Notes: generated by a model not told the origin, from the letters alone. Shown: positions 12,971 through 23,862, counted from the first letter of the stretch. The stretch is DNA of 64,000 bases from Sporosarcina highlanderae (GCF_030433715.1 NZ_JAROCC010000005.1:205277-269276); one strand, 5' to 3'. Numbers and translations: made by a program.

Positions 12971-13082
12971 AAAAAAATGGCCTTTCCGTTAAATGGAAAG
13001 GCCAGTGGGCATGACTGAACAATCGTCATCCAGTTTGAATGACTATCAGTCTACTGAACCTTTCCTTGTCTCTCAGTACAAT
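12971..13082 (-). promoter_or_regulatory. PyrR attenuator 2 (pyrP-pyrB intergenic)
   Basis: On the minus strand a strong hairpin, GGCCTTTCC paired with GGAAAGGCC (12979-13003), is followed by seven T residues just before pyrB. Upstream, at about 13060-13080, TACTGAGAGACAAGGAAAGG resembles the PyrR-binding loop (GAGAG followed by a GG-rich arm). This is the attenuator that stands between pyrP and pyrB in B. subtilis. With high UMP or UTP, PyrR should stabilise the terminator form. Confidence 0.8.
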
Positions 13083-13096
13083 TTTAAAAGGTCTTT

Positions 13097-14392
13097 CTAT
13101 TCTGTTTTACTATCAGCTAAACTATCATTCGACCTGCCTGGCAATACCATGTTGAGGAACACGCCGATGATTGCAGCAAGCGCCATTCCTTCGACTTGGA
13201 ATGTATCACTGAATTGGATGGAAGCGCCTCCGATTCCGATTACGAGAATAACCGAGGCGATAACGAGATTTCGTTGCTGTCCAAAATCCACTTTGTGATC
13301 AACGAGCATCCTTAATCCTGATGAAGCGATGATCCCAAACAGTAGAATCGATATCCCACCAAGCACCGCGGTCGGAATCGTTGCGATGACCGCCATCAGT
13401 TTGCCGATGAAAGAGAACACAATCGCGAATACCGCCGCGCCAATAATGACGTAGATGCTATAGACACGTGTAATTGCCATAACCCCGATGTTTTCACCGT
13501 AAGTAGTTTTCGGTGGACCGCCAAGGAATCCGCTCAGGAGTGTTCCTAACCCGTCTCCAAGTAATGACCTGTTCAAACCAGGGTCTCTAATAAAATCTTT
13601 ATTGACGACGCGGCCAAGTACAAGTTGGTGACCTATATGCTCCGAAATTGTAACGATTGATATTGGAACCATGATTGCAAGCAATGTTGGAGTAACGACA
13701 AAGTCATAATCTATTCCAGGAATTAGGAATTCCGGAATTGCAAACCAATCAGCTTCATGCACTTTGGTGAAGTCCAATATTCCGATTGCCGCAGAGTATA
13801 TGTAACCTACGACTATTCCAATCAGGACAGGCATGAGGCTGATCACTCCCCTAAAGAACATGAGGCAGATGATGGCTGATGCCAATGTGACAATCGCTGC
13901 CGAGAAATGCAAGAGATTATATTCCGCTACACCATCCACTTGGATTGTACTCGCCATGCTCACCGCCGTCGGTGCCAAAGCTAATCCGATTACCATGATT
14001 ACTGGTCCGACTACTACTGGCGGAAGGAATTTCATAATCCACTCGGGGCCAGTCGTCCAGACCAATAAAGATACGAGTGCATACACGAGGGCGACAAACA
14101 TGCTTCCAATCATCGCGCTTCCGATTCCGCCATTTTCTGTAGCAGCAATGATCGGCGCAATGAAAGCGAAAGATGAACCCAGGTAAGCCGGAACTTTGAA
14201 CCGTGTGACAAGGACGAAGACGATTGTCGCAAGTCCGCTTGTGAGTAACGCAATTGCTGGGCTTAAGCCGACTAATTGCGGAACAAGGATTGTTGCTCCA
14301 AACATTGCAAACATATGCTGCAAACTAAGGGCGAGCCATTTACCGGCATCTGGTTTATCAAGTACATCTAACACTTTGTTGTCATTCATCAT
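13097..14392 (-). CDS. pyrP: Uracil:proton symporter (NCS2 family)
   Basis: Imports uracil for salvage. The 431-residue membrane protein has about twelve to fourteen hydrophobic segments, the N-terminal LALSQQ-type motif seen here as WLALSLQHMFAMFGATILVP, and the family signature region around GLGTLLSGFLGGPPKTTYGEN. It lies second in the pyr operon, 29 bases after pyrR, with no attenuator in that gap. A UraA-type uracil permease by sequence and place. Confidence 0.94.
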   Translation of the reverse strand: MMNDNKVLDVLDKPDAGKWLALSLQHMFAMFGATILVPQLVGLSPAIALLTSGLATIVFVLVTRFKVPAYLGSSFAFIAPIIAATENGGIGSAMIGSMFVALVYALVSLLVWTTGPEWIMKFLPPVVVGPVIMVIGLALAPTAVSMASTIQVDGVAEYNLLHFSAAIVTLASAIICLMFFRGVISLMPVLIGIVVGYIYSAAIGILDFTKVHEADWFAIPEFLIPGIDYDFVVTPTLLAIMVPISIVTISEHIGHQLVLGRVVNKDFIRDPGLNRSLLGDGLGTLLSGFLGGPPKTTYGENIGVMAITRVYSIYVIIGAAVFAIVFSFIGKLMAVIATIPTAVLGGISILLFGIIASSGLRMLVDHKVDFGQQRNLVIASVILVIGIGGASIQFSDTFQVEGMALAAIIGVFLNMVLPGRSNDSLADSKTE

Positions 14393-14421
14393 TTCTCACC
14401 TGTTCCTATCCGGATTTTTCT

Positions 14422-14982
<561 letters not shown>

Positions 14983-15036
14983 TTAATCTACGGCTCTGTC
15001 GCACTATCTGCATATATCCAGCTGCAGGCGCTAGAT

Positions 15037-15165
15037 AAAAAAAACCTCCCGGCCTTTATGGCGGGAGGTTTACGTGCAGAAATAAGCGTATTTAGGGACA
15101 GCGCGCAGCTGTTCATAAATACTTTCCGTGCAACCTTCCCAGCCTCTCTGGACTGTTATTAAAGG
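15037..15165 (-). promoter_or_regulatory. PyrR attenuator 1 (pyr operon leader)
   Basis: Minus-strand leader upstream of pyrR. The PyrR-binding loop AGTCCAGAGAGGCTGGGAAGG lies at about 15134-15154 and matches the ARUCCNGNGAGGYU consensus. Downstream, AACCTCCCG pairs with CGGGAGGTT (15043-15070) and is followed by eight T residues. The region between would form the antiterminator. Confidence 0.93.
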
Positions 15166-15187
15166 TATCGCTATTCAATTTCTTTGT

Positions 15188-15216
15188 TCAGTATAGACTC
15201 ATAGAAATACTTTGTC
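15188..15216 (-). promoter_or_regulatory. Sigma-A promoter of the pyr operon
   Basis: Reads TTGACA, 17-base spacer, TATACT on the minus strand. The -35 box (15211-15216) overlaps the stop codon of rluD. Transcription would begin about 15180 and run through attenuator 1. Confidence 0.85.
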
Positions 15217-16129
15217 AATGTTTTTCGTTTCGCATTTTTTCAAGCAAGCGTTGGAAGTCTTCAGGCAATGGTTGTGTAAACTCAAGATATTCGCCAGTTC
15301 GAGGATGTTTAAAGCCGATTGTTCCAGCATGTAAAACTTGTCCATTGAACTCGATCGTTTTCTTCGGACCGTATTTGGGATCGCCTGCAAGCGGATGCCC
15401 TATATACTTCATATGCACGCGGATTTGATGAGTTCTACCCGTTTCCAACCTACATTCGACTAATGTGAAGTTCCCGAAACGTTCAAGCACTTTGAAGTGT
15501 GTAACCGCGTCCTTACCTTTATCTATAATCGTCATACTTTGACGGTCCTTCGGATCCCTTCCGATAGGCGCATCAATCGTCCCTTGGTCATGTGGAATAT
15601 GGCCGTGCACAAGTGCCGTATAAACACGTGTAACGGATTTATCGACAAGCTGATTGACAAGGGATACATGTGCCTGGTCATTTTTTGCGACCATCAATAA
15701 ACCCGAGGTATCCTTGTCGATTCTATGAACGATACCAGGGCGCATAACCCCATTAATCCCCGAAAGGTCTTTAACTTGATGCATCAGCCCGTTTACGAGC
15801 GTACCGCCATTATGACCTGGCGCAGGATGTACGACCATACCCCTCGGTTTATTGACAACAAGGACATCGCTGTCTTCGTAAACGATTTCCAAATCAAGAT
15901 TTTCCGCCACGATATCAAGTTCTTCCAACTCAGGCTCTACCACTTCAATGATATCCCCTGTTTTAACCTTATAATTCGGCTTAACTTGTTCTTCGTTCAC
16001 AAGCACTGCCCCATCTTTAACCCATTGCTGAATCTGTGTCCGAGACCATTCTGGATTGTATGTCGAAAGTACTTTATCGATTCGACCTTTTTCAAGCTCT
16101 TCTGTTATTACAATTTCAATCGGTTCCAT
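15215..16129 (-). CDS. 23S rRNA pseudouridine synthase, RluD family
   Basis: Isomerises uridines in large-subunit rRNA. The 304-residue protein has an N-terminal S4 RNA-binding domain (about residues 15-62) and the catalytic domain with HRIDKDTSGLL, where Asp138 is the nucleophile, followed by RTHQIRVHM. It corresponds in place to B. subtilis ylyB. The start overlaps the last base of the lspA stop codon. Confidence 0.93.
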   Translation of the reverse strand: MEPIEIVITEELEKGRIDKVLSTYNPEWSRTQIQQWVKDGAVLVNEEQVKPNYKVKTGDIIEVVEPELEELDIVAENLDLEIVYEDSDVLVVNKPRGMVVHPAPGHNGGTLVNGLMHQVKDLSGINGVMRPGIVHRIDKDTSGLLMVAKNDQAHVSLVNQLVDKSVTRVYTALVHGHIPHDQGTIDAPIGRDPKDRQSMTIIDKGKDAVTHFKVLERFGNFTLVECRLETGRTHQIRVHMKYIGHPLAGDPKYGPKKTIEFNGQVLHAGTIGFKHPRTGEYLEFTQPLPEDFQRLLEKMRNEKH

Positions 16130-16605
16130 TATGTCACCTTTTTCTTATTCTTTTTTTCATCTTGGATAACGTGAATGATCATCAGAATTACACCTACTGT
16201 TAGTGCAGCGTCTGCCGCATTAAATATAGGAAAATCATAATCGATGACCGGGATGAGTACATCGACGAAATCGACGACTTCTTTACGCCATAATCGATCG
16301 ATGAAGTTGCCAAGTGCCCCACCCAATAAAAACATTAAACTGATACTAAGCAAGGGATGTCCTTTGCTTTCCTTGTGGAAAAAATAAATAATACCACCGA
16401 CGACCACTATTGTAACAACGTAAAAGAGCCACATTTGCCCTTCTAACATTCCCCAAGCCGCTCCTTTGTTGCGATGAGATAGGAGTGCAAGGTAAGGGTC
16501 CAAAATGGGAATTCTTTCACCTAAAGTCATATTTTGTACAACAAGCCATTTTGTCAGCTGATCTAACAGTATTAAAATAATTGCTATCCCGTAATAAATG
16601 ATCAT
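16129..16605 (-). CDS. lspA: Lipoprotein signal peptidase (signal peptidase II)
   Basis: Cleaves signal peptides of diacylated prolipoproteins in the membrane. An ATG at 16605 gives MIIYYGIAIILILLDQLTKW and 158 residues, preceded by a GGGGG tract; the longer frame adds a charged N-terminus not typical of the family. The catalytic aspartates are Asp103 (GNFIDR) and Asp132 (FNAADA). NKGAAWGML and four membrane segments are present. Confidence 0.96.
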   Translation of the reverse strand: MIIYYGIAIILILLDQLTKWLVVQNMTLGERIPILDPYLALLSHRNKGAAWGMLEGQMWLFYVVTIVVVGGIIYFFHKESKGHPLLSISLMFLLGGALGNFIDRLWRKEVVDFVDVLIPVIDYDFPIFNAADAALTVGVILMIIHVIQDEKKNKKKVT

Positions 16606-16673
16606 TCCAAAACCCCCGTCCGACAGTTTCCGTACCATTTTACCATAAAAGCATCGTCTTCATACAATCTAAG

Positions 16674-16722
16674 AAAAGGCTGTTCGTAACGATGGCATTC
16701 AGCCACTGTTACAAACAGCCTT
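16674..16722 (-). terminator. Terminator after ileS
   Basis: On the minus strand AAGGCTGTTtGTAAC pairs with GTTACgAACAGCC, followed by TTTTCTT. It separates ileS from lspA. Confidence 0.85.
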
Positions 16723-16733
16723 AACCAAATTGC

Positions 16734-19496
16734 TTATGAATAGTATTTCTTTACAACATCAGCGCAACGGGTACATAACTCTGGATGTTCAGCGTCATTG
16801 CCGACAGTTTCCGAAATTGTCCAGCAACGATCACATTTCTCACCGTCCGCTTTTTCAACAAGGACTGTTGCAGCATCAAGTTTAAGTGCATCCGCCTGCA
16901 TTTCTCCTTCTTTACTTTCCACGAACTTGGAAACAATAAAGAACTGAGCAAAATCGATATCATCCGCCGCTAATACACCAGTCAATTTCTCATGCAATGC
17001 AACGGTCACTTTAGCTTCAAGTGATTTCCCGATTACTTTCGCGTTACGGGCTTCCTCAAGAGCCTTCAATACATCATCACGCACAAGCATCAATTTTGCA
17101 AATCGCTCGCGAAGTGTATTTGCAACATCACCAAGGTCTTCTGCCCGAGGCATATCTGTCAATTGAACGCTTTCCTCTTCGACATTTTCAAGGAATGCCC
17201 ACATTTCATCCGTAGTATGTGGGATGATTGGTGTCAACAATTTCAATAATGCAAGTAGTGAATCATACATAACCGTTTGCATCGCACGACGATGAGGATG
17301 ATCAGCACCTTCGATATACACGACATCTTTAGCGATATCCAAATAGAATGAGCTTAAGTCACCTGTACAGAAATTATTCACTGCATGATAAACGCCTGCA
17401 AACTCATAGTTTTCATACGACTCCAATACTTCCTTAATCAGATCTTGAAGTTTCACATAGACATATTGGTCAATCGGACGCATATCTTCAAATGCAACAC
17501 GATCCGCTGATGGATTGAAGTCGGATACATTACCGTGTAGGAAACGAAGAGTATTCCGGATTTTACGGTATACCTCTGATACTTGCTTAAAGTTCGAATC
17601 GGATACACGGACATCTGCAGTATAATCTACAGATGATACCCATAGACGAAGAATATCAGCACCTAATTGATTCATTACTTTTGATGGTACGATTACGTTT
17701 CCAAGTGACTTACTCATCTTGCGCCCTTCGCCATCCAAAGTGAATCCGTGGCTTAACAAGCCTTTATATGGAGCAATTCCATTGATAGCAACACTTGTAG
17801 TCAATGAGGAGTTGAACCAACCGCGGTATTGGTCACTACCCTCAAGATAAAGATCTGCAGGATAGACGAGATCGTCCCTTTCTACAAGCACTCCCTGATG
17901 TGTTGACCCTGAATCGAACCAAACATCCATGATATCCGTTTCTTTCGTAAAGAGACCGTTCGGGCTGCCTGAGTGCTCAAAACCTTCAGGAAGAAGATCT
18001 TTTGCCTCACGTTCAAACCAAATGTTCGAACCATGTTCGCGGAATAGCTTAGATACATTGGAAATGGTTTCATCTGTAATGATAGCTTCTCCATTTTCCG
18101 CATAGAATACCGGAATCGGCACACCCCATACACGTTGACGAGAAATACACCAATCTCCGCGGTCACGCACCATATTGTATAGACGTGTTTCACCCCAAGA
18201 TGGAGTGAATTTTGTATTTCGGATTGCTTCAAGCAATTCATTACGGAAAGAATTGATGGACGCAAACCATTGAGCTGTTGCACGGTAGATGACTGGTTTC
18301 TTGGAACGCCAATCATGTGGATAGGAGTGTGTGATGAATGAAAGTTTTAAAAGCGCTCCGAGTTCATCCAACTTTTTCGTTACTTCTTTATTCGCATCCT
18401 CATAGAACAAGCCTTCAAAACCTGGCGCCTCTTCTGTCATGACACCTCTGTCATTGACCGGAGATAATGCATCAATTCCATATTGTTTTGATACATAGAA
18501 GTCATCTTCACCGTGACCTGGTGCAGTATGGACACAGCCTGTTCCAGCCTCTGCGGTTACATGCTCACCAAGCATTACAAGTGAATCACGATCATAGAAA
18601 GGATGTTTTGCAATTACCCGATCCAAATCTGATCCTTTCAATTCCTGTACAACTTCGTACGATTCCCAGCCAATTTCTTTGGCAACGAATTCAACGAGAT
18701 CTTTTGCCAATAGATATTTATTTCCATCCACTTCAACAATTGCATACGTAAATTCCGGATGAACCGAGATTCCCAAGTTCGCAGGAATCGTCCAAGGAGT
18801 CGTCGTCCAAATAATGATACGAACGTCTTCATCTACTACACCTTTGCCATCTTTAATCGGGAAAGCGACGTAAATGGAAGGTGATTTTTTATCTTTATAT
18901 TCAATTTCTGCTTCAGCAAGTGCAGACTCACTTGAAGGAGACCAGTAAACTGGCTTCAAGCCTTTGTAGATATAGCCTTTTTTCGCCATTTCGCCAAATA
19001 CTTCAATTTGTTTTGATTCGAATTCCGGTTTTAAAGTGATATAAGGATTATCCCAGTTACCACGGACACCAATCCGTTTAAATTGTGAGCGTTGGCTATC
19101 GATTTGGCTATAGGCATATTCCTCGCACATTTTACGGAATTCCGCAACGGAATGATCTTTGCGGTTTACTCCTTTATTGACAAGTGCCTGCTCGATTGGA
19201 AGACCATGAGTATCCCATCCCGGTACGTATGGCGAATGGAAACCTGTCATTGATTTATGACGAACAATCATGTCCTTCAAAACTTTGTTTAAAGCGTGCC
19301 CCATATGGAGATCACCGTTTGCATACGGTGGTCCGTCGTGAAGTACGAAGAATGGTCGACCTTTAGTTCGTTCTTGTACCTTTTCATAAATATTCATTTC
19401 TTCCCATTTCGCCTGCATATCCGGTTCTTTATTTGGCAAATTTCCGCGCATTGGAAATTCTGTTTTCGGCATTAGCAATGTGTCTTTGTAATCCAT
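16734..19496 (-). CDS. ileS: Isoleucyl-tRNA synthetase
   Basis: Charges tRNA-Ile. The 920-residue protein has the class I signatures HMGH (64-67, in [16 protein letters not shown]) and KMSKS (near 594), the editing domain with TAPGHGEDD, and a C-terminal zinc finger (CDRC and CTRC near 885-905). The length and zinc finger are those of the eubacterial type. It is transcribed from its own promoter through a T-box leader. Confidence 0.98.
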   Translation of the reverse strand: MDYKDTLLMPKTEFPMRGNLPNKEPDMQAKWEEMNIYEKVQERTKGRPFFVLHDGPPYANGDLHMGHALNKVLKDMIVRHKSMTGFHSPYVPGWDTHGLPIEQALVNKGVNRKDHSVAEFRKMCEEYAYSQIDSQRSQFKRIGVRGNWDNPYITLKPEFESKQIEVFGEMAKKGYIYKGLKPVYWSPSSESALAEAEIEYKDKKSPSIYVAFPIKDGKGVVDEDVRIIIWTTTPWTIPANLGISVHPEFTYAIVEVDGNKYLLAKDLVEFVAKEIGWESYEVVQELKGSDLDRVIAKHPFYDRDSLVMLGEHVTAEAGTGCVHTAPGHGEDDFYVSKQYGIDALSPVNDRGVMTEEAPGFEGLFYEDANKEVTKKLDELGALLKLSFITHSYPHDWRSKKPVIYRATAQWFASINSFRNELLEAIRNTKFTPSWGETRLYNMVRDRGDWCISRQRVWGVPIPVFYAENGEAIITDETISNVSKLFREHGSNIWFEREAKDLLPEGFEHSGSPNGLFTKETDIMDVWFDSGSTHQGVLVERDDLVYPADLYLEGSDQYRGWFNSSLTTSVAINGIAPYKGLLSHGFTLDGEGRKMSKSLGNVIVPSKVMNQLGADILRLWVSSVDYTADVRVSDSNFKQVSEVYRKIRNTLRFLHGNVSDFNPSADRVAFEDMRPIDQYVYVKLQDLIKEVLESYENYEFAGVYHAVNNFCTGDLSSFYLDIAKDVVYIEGADHPHRRAMQTVMYDSLLALLKLLTPIIPHTTDEMWAFLENVEEESVQLTDMPRAEDLGDVANTLRERFAKLMLVRDDVLKALEEARNAKVIGKSLEAKVTVALHEKLTGVLAADDIDFAQFFIVSKFVESKEGEMQADALKLDAATVLVEKADGEKCDRCWTISETVGNDAEHPELCTRCADVVKKYYS

Positions 19497-19516
19497 TTAA
19501 TTTCCTCCTCAAAATA

Positions 19517-19750
19517 TAAAAACCCCGTCCCTAAAAAAGGGACGAGGTATAGTTCTCGCGTTACCACCCTAGTTGCAGCATAAATAATCATACTGCCTCT
19601 CAGAACACCATAACGGGGTGCGTCCGGGATTGATTTTCGTCAATCCGGCTCGGGAGTGATTTTCATTTCCGTTCATCGACCAGGCTTCCACCATCCCCGG
19701 CTCGCTTCACGTGTATACGGAAAGTACTCTCTCTGTCAACGCCTATTTTT
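19517..19750 (-). promoter_or_regulatory. T-box riboswitch (isoleucine) controlling ileS
   Basis: The minus strand carries the T-box sequence AGGGTGGTAACGCG at 19557-19570, which pairs with uncharged tRNA ends. A terminator follows: CCTCGTCCC and GGGACGGGG, then a T-tract (19517-19548). In stem I, GAAAATCACTCCCG places the specifier codon ATC (Ile) at 19658-19660. Uncharged tRNA-Ile should favour read-through into ileS. Confidence 0.95.
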
Positions 19751-19765
19751 AGTTATATGGTTATT

Positions 19766-19795
19766 ATTATATGTGTGATTGAAATGGTTTGTCAA
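19766..19795 (-). promoter_or_regulatory. Sigma-A promoter of the T-box/ileS unit
   Basis: TTGACA, 18-base spacer, TATAAT on the minus strand: both hexamers match consensus. It lies between divIVA and the T-box leader. Confidence 0.85.
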
Positions 19796-19804
19796 GCATC
19801 CTTG

Positions 19805-20311
19805 TCATTCAACGTCTGAAGCAGCCTCAAGTTGTTCTGCGTCGGGTTTATATTCCATAAGCCTTTCCCAGTCATCCGTTTTAATCATGTCGAGTTGAGC
19901 CTCGATTAACATTCGGAAGCGATTTCTGAATACTTTAGATTGCTTTTTCAAGTCTTCGATTTCCATCGCAATTTTTCTTGCGCGGGAGAGCGCCTCATTC
20001 ACAATGCGGTCTGCATTTTTTTCTGCTTCCTTGACAATAAGCTTAGATTCTTGGAGTGAATTCCTCCGTACATCCTCTGCCGCCTCTTGTGCGATTAAGA
20101 TTGATTTTTGCAAAGTCTCTTCTATAGAGTTGAAATGGGAAACCCGATCGTTAGTTTCCTTGAGACTATTTTTTAATGCCTTATTCTCTTCTAACACATT
20201 TTCATAATCCTTCATGATTTGTTCAAGGAATTCATTGACCTCATCTTCATCATACCCGCGGAAGCCACGGCTAAATTCCTTATTATGTATATCAAGCGGT
20301 GATAATGCCAT
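19805..20311 (-). CDS. divIVA: Septum/pole-localised cell division protein DivIVA
   Basis: Coiled-coil scaffold that senses curved membrane at septa and poles. The 168-residue protein starts MALSPLDIHNKEFSRGFRGY, the conserved N-terminal lipid-binding domain, followed by two long coiled coils. The start follows AGGGGAGG. The genes upstream (ylmH, ylmG, sepF) are its usual neighbours. Confidence 0.96.
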   Translation of the reverse strand: MALSPLDIHNKEFSRGFRGYDEDEVNEFLEQIMKDYENVLEENKALKNSLKETNDRVSHFNSIEETLQKSILIAQEAAEDVRRNSLQESKLIVKEAEKNADRIVNEALSRARKIAMEIEDLKKQSKVFRNRFRMLIEAQLDMIKTDDWERLMEYKPDAEQLEAASDVE

Positions 20312-20401
20312 CAGCTGTTTCCTCCCCTTAAAATCTTCTTATTCTTATTATACATGTACATAAAAGATAAAACAGTAGTTTTTAAATAGATGTCTGAAAA
20401 A

Positions 20402-21178
20402 TCATTCTAACTTCCCTATCAATAACCGAATTTTATCTTTTCGTGTTCTGCCTTCAATCGATATTACTTTGAAACGACCAAATCCTCTAATCGAAAGGAT
20501 GTCCGATTCATTCACTTCGAATGCCTGCTGATTACGAACTACGTGATTCACTTTCACTTTATCGTTCTGTACGAGTGCGACTGCCTTTTGACGCGGACAA
20601 TTCACTAAAGAAGCAACAAGTGTGTCGAGTCTTAAAGAACTGATCGTATGGAGCTCCTCTTTCCAGGATTCCGCCATTACAATCAGGGCATCTAAAGAAG
20701 CGATTTCTTCGACTCGGACTTTTGACTTGCCGATAGACGTCAAATTTGCGACAAGATAATCTTTCATCTCTGCTGCAACGGCAAATTGAGCGACACCATC
20801 CATTAAGCGGATATCACCAAATTTTGACCGATCGATACCAAGTGCCATAATCGATCCTAATATATCACGATGTTCAACCGTCATAAATTTCGCAGGGTAC
20901 CTTACAGAAAAAACAGTTACTTGAAAATCATCAGTTTCAGGTTCGTAATAATCCGGATAGATTAAAGCCCGTTGCCTTTCCGGTTCAAGGAAGGCACCAT
21001 GTACTGCAAATTGCAGACCGGAACCTCTAACAATGGAACTCAAAATAAATAGTTGTCTGGGATCAAGAAAACCAGTCAGCTTCGGAGAATATGTATCCTC
21101 TACTTCCCGCGTCCAACCAACTACTGTTTCGATGAAGGGCTGCTCGTCTTTTCTAAAATGTTGTATGATGGATTCCAT
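20402..21178 (-). CDS. ylmH: RNA-binding protein YlmH (S4 domain)
   Basis: YlmH homologues bind ribosomal subunits; B. subtilis YlmH has been linked to clearing stalled peptides alongside RqcH. The ATG at 21178 (MESIIQHFRKDEQPF, 258 residues) is preferred because AAGGAG precedes it. The C-terminal third holds an S4 domain with RLDTLVASLVNCPRQKAVAL and KVNHVVRN. Member of the ylm-divIVA cluster. Confidence 0.93.
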   Translation of the reverse strand: MESIIQHFRKDEQPFIETVVGWTREVEDTYSPKLTGFLDPRQLFILSSIVRGSGLQFAVHGAFLEPERQRALIYPDYYEPETDDFQVTVFSVRYPAKFMTVEHRDILGSIMALGIDRSKFGDIRLMDGVAQFAVAAEMKDYLVANLTSIGKSKVRVEEIASLDALIVMAESWKEELHTISSLRLDTLVASLVNCPRQKAVALVQNDKVKVNHVVRNQQAFEVNESDILSIRGFGRFKVISIEGRTRKDKIRLLIGKLE

Positions 21179-21223
21179 TGTGTATGACTCCTTACTGTAC
21201 GGTGGGAGCATGGTCCCTTATAG

Positions 21224-21245
21224 AAAAAACCTCACATTAGTGAGG
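21224..21245 (-). terminator. Terminator overlapping the end of ylmG
   Basis: On the minus strand CCTCAC, loop TAAT, GTGAGG, then TTTTTT. The ylmG stop codon (21232-21234) lies inside the right arm. Because ylmH follows, this may act as partial attenuation. Confidence 0.7.
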
Positions 21246-21522
21246 CCCTGATTAATCTATAAACTTCTAATACGCCTCTTGTAATCAAATAATTCAACAC
21301 AAATATGGCAACGATCGGCGAAATATCAATCATTCCAAGTGGCGGTATGAATCTTCGGAAAAAGGCTAAATATGGCTCTGTTATCCGACCTAATAAAATG
21401 CCGAATTTAGTTTCCCTTGATGCTGGTACCCATGACATTAAAATATATATAATGAGGAGTATCATGTAAAGTTGTATTCCCTTAAACACTAAACTAAAAA
21501 TCAAATCAACTGCTTGTATCAT
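21232..21522 (-). CDS. ylmG: YggT family membrane protein YlmG
   Basis: Small membrane protein of the division-associated ylm cluster, of unknown molecular function. The 96 residues contain two hydrophobic segments around a loop with YILMSWVPASRE and the family element FFRRFIPPLGMIDISPIVAI. It lies between sepF and ylmH. Confidence 0.92.
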   Translation of the reverse strand: MIQAVDLIFSLVFKGIQLYMILLIIYILMSWVPASRETKFGILLGRITEPYLAFFRRFIPPLGMIDISPIVAIFVLNYLITRGVLEVYRLIRASLM

Positions 21523-21547
21523 ATCAGCTTCTACACCTCATCCAGTT

Positions 21548-21994
21548 CTATCTTTCAAAAAAATCCGAAATGGTCCCTGCCACTTCGACGTTCTCGGGCA
21601 CGCACAAAAAGATGTCGGTTCCGATACGTTGAATATCTCCCCCAAGCGCGTAAACTGTCCCGCTCAGGAAATCTACAATGCGTATCCCCTGGTCCCTTTC
21701 AATCCTTTGCAAGTTAACAACTACTGCCCTTTTATTCTTCAAGTGTTCGGAAATATCCTGAGCTTCCGCATAAACCCGCGGTTCAAAAAGAACAACTTTT
21801 GATGACTTTTGTAGGCTTTGCAAACTGACGACTGTTCCAGGTGGTTGTGTTTCCGCCACTTGCTGCTTTCTTGATGCAACTTTTCTCGGCTGTTGTTCCT
21901 GAATAGGCGGCTGCTTTTGAACAGGTTGCTCTTGCTGGATTTCTTCTTCATCATCAAGATAGAACCATTTTTCAAATTTTCTTTTTATACTCAT
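21548..21994 (-). CDS. sepF: Cell division protein SepF
   Basis: Membrane anchor and bundler of FtsZ filaments. The 148-residue protein has an N-terminal amphipathic helix ([15 protein letters not shown]), a glutamine-rich linker (about 20-60) and the globular DUF552 core with [20 protein letters not shown] and [10 protein letters not shown]. Its start overlaps the ylmE stop by 4 bases. Confidence 0.95.
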   Translation of the reverse strand: MSIKRKFEKWFYLDDEEEIQQEQPVQKQPPIQEQQPRKVASRKQQVAETQPPGTVVSLQSLQKSSKVVLFEPRVYAEAQDISEHLKNKRAVVVNLQRIERDQGIRIVDFLSGTVYALGGDIQRIGTDIFLCVPENVEVAGTISDFFER

Positions 21995-22695
21995 TCGTCT
22001 CCCTCGCTTTCCGTTCCGACTAAAGCGGTTCCGATTCTAACATGAGTTGCCCCTTCTTCAATTGCGATTGTGTAATCATTTGACATTCCCATTGATAATT
22101 GGGTACATGGTGCATTCTCCAAGTTAAGAGCTGATATCTGGTCACGAAGGACACGCAATGATCGGAATACCGAACGGATTAACTCCTCATCCTGTGTAAA
22201 TGGCGCCATTGTCATTAAACCAATTACACGGATTTTATCAATCTCAGCCAACTCTTGGATAAACCCTTCCACTTCTTCAGGATGTAAACCCGATTTAGAT
22301 TCTTCTCCCGAAACATTCACTTGTATGAAGCATTCAACAGGAGCTGTTGCCCGTTTTTGGATTTCCTTAGCGATATTTATGCGATCAAGGGAATGGAGAA
22401 AACCGACTTTATTTATGAAGTCTTTCACTTTCCTGCTTTGGACATTACCGATGAAATGATAGTTGATCGTATCCAAACTAATATCTTTTTGCTTATTGAG
22501 GATTCCCTCTGGTCGATTTTCTCCAAGGTCAGTAATTCCGATTTCAATAACTTCCTGCGCTCTTTTAGCTGAAACTTGCTTTGTTACGGCGATAACGGTA
22601 ATATCTTGTCTTTTCCGTCCAGAACGTGTGCAGGCCGCTTGAATCTCTTCTTCTATAATTTTCATTCGTTGTTGAAGTGTTTCCAATGCAATCAC
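21991..22695 (-). CDS. ylmE: PLP homeostasis protein, YggS/PROSC family (YlmE)
   Basis: Binds pyridoxal phosphate and influences its balance; no enzyme activity is established. The 234-residue barrel has the PLP lysine Lys39 in VIAVTKQ, then [25 protein letters not shown] and [13 protein letters not shown] start at 22695 is used, with a TTG three codons later also possible; neither has a strong ribosome site. Confidence 0.92.
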   Translation of the reverse strand: MIALETLQQRMKIIEEEIQAACTRSGRKRQDITVIAVTKQVSAKRAQEVIEIGITDLGENRPEGILNKQKDISLDTINYHFIGNVQSRKVKDFINKVGFLHSLDRINIAKEIQKRATAPVECFIQVNVSGEESKSGLHPEEVEGFIQELAEIDKIRVIGLMTMAPFTQDEELIRSVFRSLRVLRDQISALNLENAPCTQLSMGMSNDYTIAIEEGATHVRIGTALVGTESEGDE

Positions 22696-22757
22696 TACTT
22701 TTCTGGTTACTTTGCTTTATTGTATCAAGTGAATGCTCACATATCAATGATAAGTCT

Positions 22758-23000
22758 TCATGTATCAGTCTTTTTACCAACTAATACGATATCTTTTCCA
22801 ATTGTTAACACATCGTCATATTTTATTTGCTTTAAATCTTTAATTTTGGAGTCTAAAAAAAGCGATTTTTCCGCTCCCCCAATTTGTAGAATTGCGATTT
22901 TCCCATTTTTCATATCAATTGTTGCGTCTTGAACAAATCCTAAGAATGAACCTTTTTTCACTTCAATTACTTCTTTTTTTTGCAAATCTGAAAATCTCAT
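22758..23000 (-). CDS. ylmC: YlmC/YmxH family PRC-barrel protein
   Basis: Small PRC-barrel-like protein of unknown function, found next to sigG in spore formers. About 80 residues beginning MRFSDLQKKEVIEV. The ATG at 23000 is chosen because AGGAGG lies 7 bases upstream; the ATG six bases earlier would be too close. Confidence 0.9.
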   Translation of the reverse strand: MRFSDLQKKEVIEVKKGSFLGFVQDATIDMKNGKIAILQIGGAEKSLFLDSKIKDLKQIKYDDVLTIGKDIVLVGKKTDT

Positions 23001-23042
23001 CGTCATTCCTCCTTTTAATTAGGATATGCGTAAAGTAATAAG

Positions 23043-23072
23043 AAAAAAACGCAATGCATCTGCATTGCGTCT
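23043..23072 (-). terminator. Terminator after sigG
   Basis: ACGCAATGCA and TGCATTGCGT form a perfect 10-bp stem with a 2-base gap between arms, followed on the minus strand by TTTTTTT. Confidence 0.9.
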
Positions 23073-23079
23073 TCCGTCA

Positions 23080-23862
23080 TCATTTATTTTCCATGCCTTC
23101 TCTGATAATTTGAATTGCATTTTTCTCTAATCTAGAAATCTGTGCTTGGGAGATACCTAATTCTTTTGCTATTTCAGTTTGCGTCTGTCCTAAATAAAAA
23201 CGTTTTGAAAGAATCAATTGTTGCCTTTCCGTCATCCCTGAAACTGTTTCCTTAACTGACACATAAGTGAGCCAACGTTCTTCCGATACTTTTTTATCTT
23301 GTAACTGATCCATAATATAGACTGGATCGCCACCATCACCATTCATTGGTTCATGAAGGGACATCGGGTCTTGAATTGCATCCAAAGCAAACAATATATC
23401 GTCTTCAGGTATACCTGTAATCTCAGCCAAATCAGATATTCTCGGCTCTTTTTGATGATCGTTTACAAATTGTTCCTTGGCTCGAATTGCTTTATAAGCG
23501 ATATCTCTAAGAGATCTGGATACCCTAATGGCGTGGTGATCTCTTAGATGCCTTTTGATTTCACCAATAATCATTGGTACGGCATACGTTGAAAATCGGA
23601 CATTATGTTTCAAATCGAAATTGTCAATTGACTTTAATAAACCGATACAACCTACCTGAAAAAGGTCGTCCGCTTGTTCACCCCTATATGCAAATCTTTG
23701 GACAAGGCTGAGTACCAATCGTAAATTCCCAACGACAAGTTCTTCCCTTGCAGATTCGTCACCATTTTGAAGCCGGATAAACGTTTCTTTCATCACTTCA
23801 TTCGTCAGTAATGGCAAATTGGACGTATCGATTCCGCAAATTTCCACTCTTGTACGCATCAT
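23080..23862 (-). CDS. sigG: RNA polymerase sigma-G factor (late forespore)
   Basis: Directs late forespore transcription after engulfment. The 260-residue protein begins with VEICGIDTSNLPLL, the SigG-specific N-terminus, then region 2 (DDLFQVGCIGLLKSIDNFD and FSTYAVPMIIGEIKRHLRD) and region 4 ending with TQTEIAKELGISQAQISRLEK. GGAGG precedes the ATG. It follows sigE in the standard order but has its own upstream promoter. Confidence 0.97.
   Translation of the reverse strand: MMRTRVEICGIDTSNLPLLTNEVMKETFIRLQNGDESAREELVVGNLRLVLSLVQRFAYRGEQADDLFQVGCIGLLKSIDNFDLKHNVRFSTYAVPMIIGEIKRHLRDHHAIRVSRSLRDIAYKAIRAKEQFVNDHQKEPRISDLAEITGIPEDDILFALDAIQDPMSLHEPMNGDGGDPVYIMDQLQDKKVSEERWLTYVSVKETVSGMTERQQLILSKRFYLGQTQTEIAKELGISQAQISRLEKNAIQIIREGMENK

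Noticed and set aside
12945..13022. Longer pyrB start upstream of 12944
   Set aside because: It would translate through the attenuator hairpin and its T-tract.
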